DNA of 10,939 bases from Acetobacteraceae bacterium (lineage in GTDB: Bacteria > Pseudomonadota > Alphaproteobacteria > Acetobacterales > Acetobacteraceae), in assembly GCA_014377905.1 (NCBI GenBank), contig JACMOQ010000347.1:1-10939 (forward strand), written 5' to 3'. Below are positions 7,253-10,939 of this stretch, one piece after another (position 1 is the first letter of the stretch; each line of letters starts with the position of its first letter). Position numbers and translations under genes: made by a program. The notes under the pieces were generated by a model that saw only the letters and a program-made list of their open reading frames with translations, was not told the origin of the DNA and did not search any database.

Positions 7253-8467
7253 ATGAAACTCTCCAGAAGACACGCCGTTATTGGCGCCGCGACCGGCCTG
7301 CTTGCCCGGCCAGCACTCGCCCAGAATAAATATGGTCCAGGTGTGACGGATACCGAAATAAAAATCGGTCAGACGATGCCCTATAGCGGCAATGCGTCGG
7401 CCTATGGTGTTGCCGGACGGGCGCAGTCGGCCTATTTCCGCATGATTAACGACCAGGGCGGCGTCAATGGTCGCAAGATTAACTTCATTTCGCTCGATGA
7501 TGGCTACAGCCCGCCCAAAACGGTCGAACTGACCCGCCAGCTGGTCGAGCGCGATCAGGTGCTGCTGATGTTTTACAGCCTGGGCACCCAGACCAATACT
7601 GCCGTTCACAAATATATGAACCAGAAGAAGGTGCCGCAGCTGTTTGTTGCCACCGGCGCATCAAAATGGTCCAACCCCAAGCAATTCCCCTGGACCATGG
7701 GCTGGTCGCCGAATTATCACACCGAAGGCGCGATTTTCGCCAAGCGGATTCTGCAAACCGACCCCACCGCCAAGATCGCCATCCTGCGCCAGAACGACGA
7801 CATGGGGGGGGACTATTTGGATGGGGTGAAGGAAGGCCTCGCCCCGATCTGGAAAAATGTGGTGGCCGACGTGACCTACGAGGTCACCGATCCGACGGTT
7901 GATTCGCAAATTCTGCAAATCCGCAATTCTGGTGCCACCATCTTCATCGATATCGCCACCCCGAAATTCGCCGCCCAGGCGATCAAGAAAATCGCCGAAA
8001 TCGGCTGGAAGCCAACCCATTACCTGGTGAGCGTGGCGGCCTCGGTCGGTGCGGTGATGCGACCGGCCGGGTTTGAAAATGCCCAGGGCATTATAACCGC
8101 GCAATACGCCAAGGATGTCACCGATCCGGGTTGGGCAAAGTCGCCGGATTATATCGAGTGGAAGGCGTTCATGGATAAATGGAACCCAACTGCCAATCAG
8201 CTCGAAGGGTCAAACGTGACCGGCTATGCGGTTGCGGTTAATCTAGTCAAACTGCTGAAACAATGCGGCATTGACCTGACGGGGGAAAATGTGATGCGTC
8301 AGGCCGCCGATATGAAGGACTACGACATTCCGTTGTTGCTGCCAGGCATCAAGGTCAACACCAGCCCGACCAACTTCTCCCCGATCCGGTCGGTGCAACT
8401 GGCACGGTTCGATACCGATCATTGGAGCCTGTTTGGCGATTTGCTGTCACAAGACGCCCACGCCTGA
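7253..8467 (+). CDS. Periplasmic substrate-binding protein of the HAAT importer (Peripla_BP_6 / LivK-like)
   Basis: A 404-residue secreted binding protein that delivers ligand to LivHM. The N-terminus MKLSRRHAVIGAATG has a twin arginine (5-6), a short hydrophobic core and a likely signal peptidase I site after ALA23. The mature part opens with GVTDTEIKIGQTMPYSG, the typical first strand of type-1 periplasmic binding proteins for amino acids, amides and aromatic acids. GVAGRAQSAYFRMINDQGG and the later KIAILRQNDDMGGDYL are further family landmarks. AGGAG at 7240-7244 lies 8 nt before the ATG. As last gene of the operon with its own good ribosome site it can be made in excess, as expected for a binding protein. 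The length is slightly above LivK (about 370). A G8 run at 7804-7811 encodes Met-Gly-Gly-Asp. Ligand unknown. Confidence 0.93.
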   Translation: MKLSRRHAVIGAATGLLARPALAQNKYGPGVTDTEIKIGQTMPYSGNASAYGVAGRAQSAYFRMINDQGGVNGRKINFISLDDGYSPPKTVELTRQLVERDQVLLMFYSLGTQTNTAVHKYMNQKKVPQLFVATGASKWSNPKQFPWTMGWSPNYHTEGAIFAKRILQTDPTAKIAILRQNDDMGGDYLDGVKEGLAPIWKNVVADVTYEVTDPTVDSQILQIRNSGATIFIDIATPKFAAQAIKKIAEIGWKPTHYLVSVAASVGAVMRPAGFENAQGIITAQYAKDVTDPGWAKSPDYIEWKAFMDKWNPTANQLEGSNVTGYAVAVNLVKLLKQCGIDLTGENVMRQAADMKDYDIPLLLPGIKVNTSPTNFSPIRSVQLARFDTDHWSLFGDLLSQDAHA

Positions 8468-8473
8468 GGCAGC

Positions 8474-9106
8474 TTACCCGAATCCCACCGGTGCAGCTTC
8501 ACCGGTGGCGATTTCGCGCACCAGCTTTTGCCGCATGGCAACGGCGAATTCCTGAAAGGTTTCGCACCACACTGCGAACGCGCCAGGGCCGCCGATGACG
8601 CTGGCGCGATAATATTCCACCAGATCGGGTTCCTCGTGCAGCACGCAGAGCCCGTTGATGGTCACCCCGAGATCGACCAGCCGATCGCGCACGATCTCGG
8701 GCGCGATGCCCTGATTGGATCGGCCGTCGCCAACCACATCGATCACCAGGCGACGCGCCGGCGGCACAAGATCGAGCAGTCCGGCGCAGATCGCCAGGGC
8801 TTCCCCGATCGCGGTTGCGGCACCGCGGATACTGCGCGGGGTGTTTTCCACCGCATCGGCGAAGGCTGCTATGGCCGCCGGGCTGTCGAGCCGGGTCCAC
8901 TCCAGCACCACATCCTGCGCGCCAATTCCCGACCAGATCACGACCGCGCACAGGCTTGCCCCGCCCGGCCCGCCGGGCAGGCCCGCCATCACCGCGTCGT
9001 GGCGCAATGCCGCGGCACAGCCCGACGCCATCAGACCGAATTCGTCAAAGGTGACGCTGGCGGAGCAATCGAGCGCGAGGATTAATGCGAGATCGGCGGG
9101 GGGCAT
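8474..9106 (-). CDS. DUF1194 / von Willebrand factor A-like protein
   Basis: A 210-residue single-domain protein matching the DUF1194 VWA-like family. The metal-ion-dependent adhesion site is intact: D13-C-S15-A-S17 (DxSxS), Thr98 in RGAATAIGEAL, and Asp127-Gly128 in VVGDGRSNQG. DUF1194 members are common in alphaproteobacteria and their role is not established to my knowledge. I chose ATG 9106 because AGGAAGG (plus-strand 9118-9124) precedes it, and the first strand PADLALILALDCSAS then begins right at the N-terminus. ATG 9145 would add 13 basic residues with no Shine-Dalgarno sequence and remains an alternative. No clear signal peptide is seen from 9106, although the leading hydrophobic strand is short. 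The gene converges on the importer with a 6-bp gap and appears unrelated to transport. Confidence 0.85.
   Translation of the reverse strand: MPPADLALILALDCSASVTFDEFGLMASGCAAALRHDAVMAGLPGGPGGASLCAVVIWSGIGAQDVVLEWTRLDSPAAIAAFADAVENTPRSIRGAATAIGEALAICAGLLDLVPPARRLVIDVVGDGRSNQGIAPEIVRDRLVDLGVTINGLCVLHEEPDLVEYYRASVIGGPGAFAVWCETFQEFAVAMRQKLVREIATGEAAPVGFG
8485..8508. terminator. Perfect 9-bp hairpin inside the end of the VWA gene, just after the liv operon
   Basis: CCACCGGTG / CACCGGTGG with a 6-nt loop starts 17 nt after the binding-protein stop codon and lies within the last codons of the convergent DUF1194 gene. No U-tract follows on either strand, so it is not a classical intrinsic terminator. 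It could end or stabilise the 3' end of the liv transcript. Confidence 0.45.
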
Positions 9107-9117
9107 GCGCGGGCGGA

Positions 9118-9124
9118 CCTTCCT
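9118..9124 (-). promoter_or_regulatory. Ribosome binding site favouring the DUF1194 start at 9106
   Basis: On the minus strand AGGAAGG stands 11 nt ahead of ATG 9106. The longer ATG at 9145 is preceded only by GCCCCGA. The spacing is on the long side but equals that of livG in the same window. Confidence 0.5.
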
Positions 9125-9147
9125 GGAAGCGGCTGACTTGCCCATTC

Positions 9148-9179
9148 GGGGCGACAGAGTCGAGGGCGCCCCTTTTGTT
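9148..9179 (+). terminator. Terminator-like hairpin with T-tract in the DUF1194/aminotransferase divergent region
   Basis: GGGGCG (9148-9153) pairs perfectly with CGCCCC (9167-9172) across a 13-nt loop, followed by TTTTGTT on the plus strand. It would stop plus-strand transcripts reading through the convergent DUF1194 gene before the aminotransferase, or it may act as a leader attenuator. The stem is short. Confidence 0.35.
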
Positions 9180-9283
9180 CAAAGAACTGCGTCGCATGCC
9201 GCCCTGCCTTCCCATCGCGGGCATGGACATCTGCCCGCCAAACGACAAAACATCTTACATAAATCGCGAACGGCAGGCATGGC

Positions 9284-10141
9284 ATGGACACAGTAACGTT
9301 TTGGAATGGCGAATGGCACGACGGCAGCCCAGCAGTCTTGGGCCCACGCGACCACGCCTTCTGGCTCGGCTCGATAGTGTTCGACGGAGGCCGTGTGTTT
9401 GATGGCTGTGGGCCCGACCTCGATCTGCACGCCGCGCGCGCGGTACGCTCGGCCCGCGCGCTGGGATTACACCCCAAGCAAACCCCGGAGGAGATTTTTG
9501 CCCTGATGCTGGACGGCATCAAGCGCTTCCCGCCCAAAGCCGAGCTTTATGTCCGGCCGATGTTCTGGGCGACCCAAGGCGGGCGCGGGCCGATTTCAGT
9601 CGATGGCGATAGCGTGCAGTTCCTGCTGTGCATTTATCTGTCGCCGATGCCGACCGGATCGGGCACCATGCTCGGGCTGTGCCGCAGCATTCGGCGCCCG
9701 ACGCCGGAAAGCGCGCCGACCGACGCCAAGGCAAGCTGCCTTTACCCGAATTCGTCGCGCGGTGTGGCGGAAATGGTGGCGCTGGGGTTTAATAATGGCG
9801 TGGTGCTCGACGCGCTGGGCAATGTCGCGGAGACGTGCAGTTCCAACATCTTCATCGCCCGTAATGGCGTGGTGGCAACACCGGTGCCGAACGGCAGCTT
9901 CCTGGCCGGGATTACCCGCAACCGCACCATGGCATTGCTGCGCGAGGCGGGCGTGGTGGTCGAGGAACGCACTATCCGCCCCGATGAGCTTGAGGCCGCC
10001 GATGAGATCTTCACCACCGGCAACGCCGGCAAGGTCCAGGCGGTGATCCGCTATCTGGACCGTGATTTGCAGCCCGGCCCGCTGACCCGCAAGGCAGGCG
10101 ATCTTTACATGGCGTATGCGCAAACCCAGCGGATTGGCTGA
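9284..10141 (+). CDS. Class IV PLP aminotransferase (branched-chain aminotransferase-like)
   Basis: A 285-residue fold-type IV pyridoxal-phosphate enzyme, which transfers amino groups between amino acids and 2-oxo acids in the cytosol. The N-terminal GPRDHAFWLGSIVFDGGRVFDG resembles the IlvE/DAAT start. Arg91 (YVRP) corresponds to the conserved phosphate-region Arg. The Schiff-base lysine is Lys149 in TDAKASCLYPNS. ETCSSNIF (183-190) holds the conserved Glu183 facing the cofactor, FLAGITR (206-212) follows it, and TTGNAGKV (244-251) is the phosphate-binding turn. The length is close to BCAT and D-amino-acid aminotransferases, so the sequence alone does not distinguish branched-chain, D-amino-acid or 4-amino-4-deoxychorismate-lyase-type activity; BCAT-like is favoured. 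The start ATG 9284 has only a weak GGCAGG upstream. The next gene follows after 70 bp on the same strand. Confidence 0.9.
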   Translation: MDTVTFWNGEWHDGSPAVLGPRDHAFWLGSIVFDGGRVFDGCGPDLDLHAARAVRSARALGLHPKQTPEEIFALMLDGIKRFPPKAELYVRPMFWATQGGRGPISVDGDSVQFLLCIYLSPMPTGSGTMLGLCRSIRRPTPESAPTDAKASCLYPNSSRGVAEMVALGFNNGVVLDALGNVAETCSSNIFIARNGVVATPVPNGSFLAGITRNRTMALLREAGVVVEERTIRPDELEAADEIFTTGNAGKVQAVIRYLDRDLQPGPLTRKAGDLYMAYAQTQRIG

Positions 10142-10155
10142 TAAGCTGGCAGGGT

Positions 10156-10198
10156 GTTGATTGCCGGTATTTCGGCCGGCACAGTGCGGACAATCAAC
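10156..10198 (+). promoter_or_regulatory. Dyad abutting the ribosome binding site of the last gene
   Basis: GTTGATTG (10156-10163) and CAATCAAC (10191-10198) are perfect 8-bp inverted repeats. Between them GCCGG (10163-10167) and CCGGC (10176-10180) form a second nested pairing. The right arm ends immediately before GGGAGAA, the Shine-Dalgarno sequence for ATG 10212. It could be an operator, an intercistronic RNA stem, or a structure modulating initiation. Confidence 0.4.
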
Positions 10199-10211
10199 GG
10201 GAGAAACCATC

Positions 10212-10769
10212 ATGGCGCGGCTACCTTATCTGACCCAGGCCGATTTGCCGGACGAGCATAAGCATCTGCTGGCGCGCGACATCGCGTTATTCCGGCTGAT
10301 GACCCACAGCCCGGGCGGCGCGCGCGCGTTTTCTGGCCTGGGCGGCTATATCCGCAACAAAAGCACGCTTGACGGCCGGCTGCGGGAATTGGCGATCCTC
10401 CAGGTCGGCTGGCTCGCCAAATCGCCTTATGAATGGTCGCATCATGTCAAGATCGGGCATGATTTCGGGGTGAGCGACGCCGATATTCAGGCGCTGATCG
10501 ATGACACCGATGGCAAGGCCACCACCCTTGACGGGCAAAGCCGGGCGGTGCTGCGGGCAGCGCGGGAAATGACGGTGGATGGGGCGGCGTCGGCGGAAAG
10601 TTTTGCCGCGCTGCAAGGGTTTCTGTCGAATGAACATCTGACCGATCTGGTGCTGACGATCGCGTTCTACTGCGCGGTGGTGCGGTTCCTGGCGACGATG
10701 CAGGTGGATGTGGAGCCGGAGTATCAGAAGTATCTGGCGCAGTTTCCGTTTCCGGCGGCCACGCAATAA
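10212..10769 (+). CDS. Carboxymuconolactone decarboxylase family (AhpD-fold) protein
   Basis: A 185-residue all-helical protein of the CMD/AhpD superfamily. LDGRLRELAILQVGWLAKSPYEW (54-76) followed by SHHVKIGHDFGVSDADIQAL is the conserved CMD helix pair, with Glu60, Glu74, Trp75, His77 and His78 as the likely polar centre. The AhpD CxxC redox motif is absent: the only cysteine is Cys154, in AFYCAVVRF. This argues against alkylhydroperoxidase-type disulfide chemistry and favours the decarboxylase / gamma-lactone-type or uncharacterised branch. GGGAGAA at 10199-10205 precedes ATG 10212; an ATG at 10161 would place the dyad inside coding sequence and adds no family-like residues. It is probably co-transcribed with the aminotransferase. 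It might contribute to organic or aromatic acid breakdown, but the substrate is unknown. Confidence 0.88.
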   Translation: MARLPYLTQADLPDEHKHLLARDIALFRLMTHSPGGARAFSGLGGYIRNKSTLDGRLRELAILQVGWLAKSPYEWSHHVKIGHDFGVSDADIQALIDDTDGKATTLDGQSRAVLRAAREMTVDGAASAESFAALQGFLSNEHLTDLVLTIAFYCAVVRFLATMQVDVEPEYQKYLAQFPFPAATQ

Positions 10770-10772
10770 GAC

Positions 10773-10904
10773 AAGGTAAGGTCTTCTTTGTTTGAAAACA
10801 AAGAAGCAAAAAAACTTTATGACTCTGTTGTCGTTGGCGTGCGAACTCACAGGGGTACTACGCCAACGGCAACAAACTCACAGAAAGTTTTTTTACCTTC
10901 CCTT
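10773..10904. repeat. Nested inverted-repeat element (predicted three-way junction), terminator/intergenic repeat
   Basis: Outer arms AAGGTAAGGT (10773-10782) and ACCTTCCCTT (10895-10904) pair 9/10. AAAAAAACTTT (10808-10818) and AAAGTTTTTTT (10884-10894) pair perfectly. GTTGTCGTTGGCGT (10827-10840) and ACGCCAACGGCAAC (10860-10873) pair with one G-U. A separate perfect 11-bp hairpin (arms CTTCTTTGTTT and AAACAAAGAAG, 10783-10806) interrupts only the left arm. AACTCACAG is directly repeated at 10844-10852 and 10875-10883. The element starts 3 bp after the CMD stop and is far more AT-rich than the rest. It can terminate transcripts in both directions (A-run left, T-run right). It resembles intergenic repeats I recall from Acetobacteraceae. 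Confidence 0.7.
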
Positions 10905-10939
10905 TATCGCCCGCCTTCACCAGGACCAGACAATGCAAA
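10905..10939 (+). other. Possible start of a further gene at the right edge
   Basis: After the repeat, AGGA at 10922-10925 stands 7 nt before ATG 10933, with two codons visible before the window ends. This is too little to call a gene. Confidence 0.15.

Noticed and set aside
8528..9296. Plus-strand open frames opposite the VWA gene
   Set aside because: The minus-strand frame encodes a complete MIDAS; the plus frames are low-complexity shadows.
10783..10806. The 11-bp side hairpin as a stand-alone plus-strand intrinsic terminator
   Set aside because: It is followed by a run of A, not T, on the plus strand; it fits better as a side arm of the larger palindrome.

Overview
This GC-rich window with compact gene packing reads as an alphaproteobacterial chromosome. 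The Acetobacteraceae (Acidiphilium-like) are my best guess. This rests on overall protein character, including a DUF1194 von Willebrand-type protein, and on the AT-rich nested palindrome at the right edge, which resembles intergenic repeats I recall from that family. The assignment is an inference without a database search. I see no tRNA, rRNA, CRISPR array, integrase or transposase.

Layout. Positions 1-962 (minus) hold the N-terminal 320 residues of a protein-kinase-fold protein whose catalytic motifs have decayed (a predicted pseudokinase); it runs off the left edge. Diverging from it is a two-gene unit (1108-2870): a D-2-hydroxyacid dehydrogenase translationally coupled through GTGA to a fumarylacetoacetate hydrolase (FAH) family enzyme. 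An RraA-like / HMG-type class II pyruvate aldolase (2840-3547, minus) converges on this unit, with a 31-bp overlap of the coding ends. It diverges from a complete five-gene branched-chain-amino-acid-type (HAAT) ABC importer, livG-livF-livH-livM plus a periplasmic binding protein (3761-8467). A DUF1194 / VWA protein (8474-9106, minus) converges on the importer with a gap of only 6 bp. Two plus-strand genes follow: a class IV PLP aminotransferase (9284-10141) and a carboxymuconolactone-decarboxylase-fold protein (10212-10769). The window ends in a 132-bp nested inverted repeat.

How the genes may work together. The importer is complete and tightly packed, so it very likely forms one transcript. 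The three flanking enzymes are the types used to process 2-oxo and 2-hydroxy acids: reduction or oxidation of an alpha-keto/hydroxy acid, FAH-type C-C cleavage or decarboxylation, and retro-aldol release of pyruvate. The liv operon and the aldolase share a 213-bp divergent control region containing a 7-bp interrupted dyad. I infer a locus for uptake and breakdown of an organic acid, an aromatic-derived acid or an amino acid, but the sequence does not fix the substrate. No regulator gene is present. The most notable non-coding signals are the right-edge three-way-junction palindrome, a perfect 9-bp hairpin just after the importer inside the end of the VWA gene, and a dyad abutting the ribosome binding site of the last gene.
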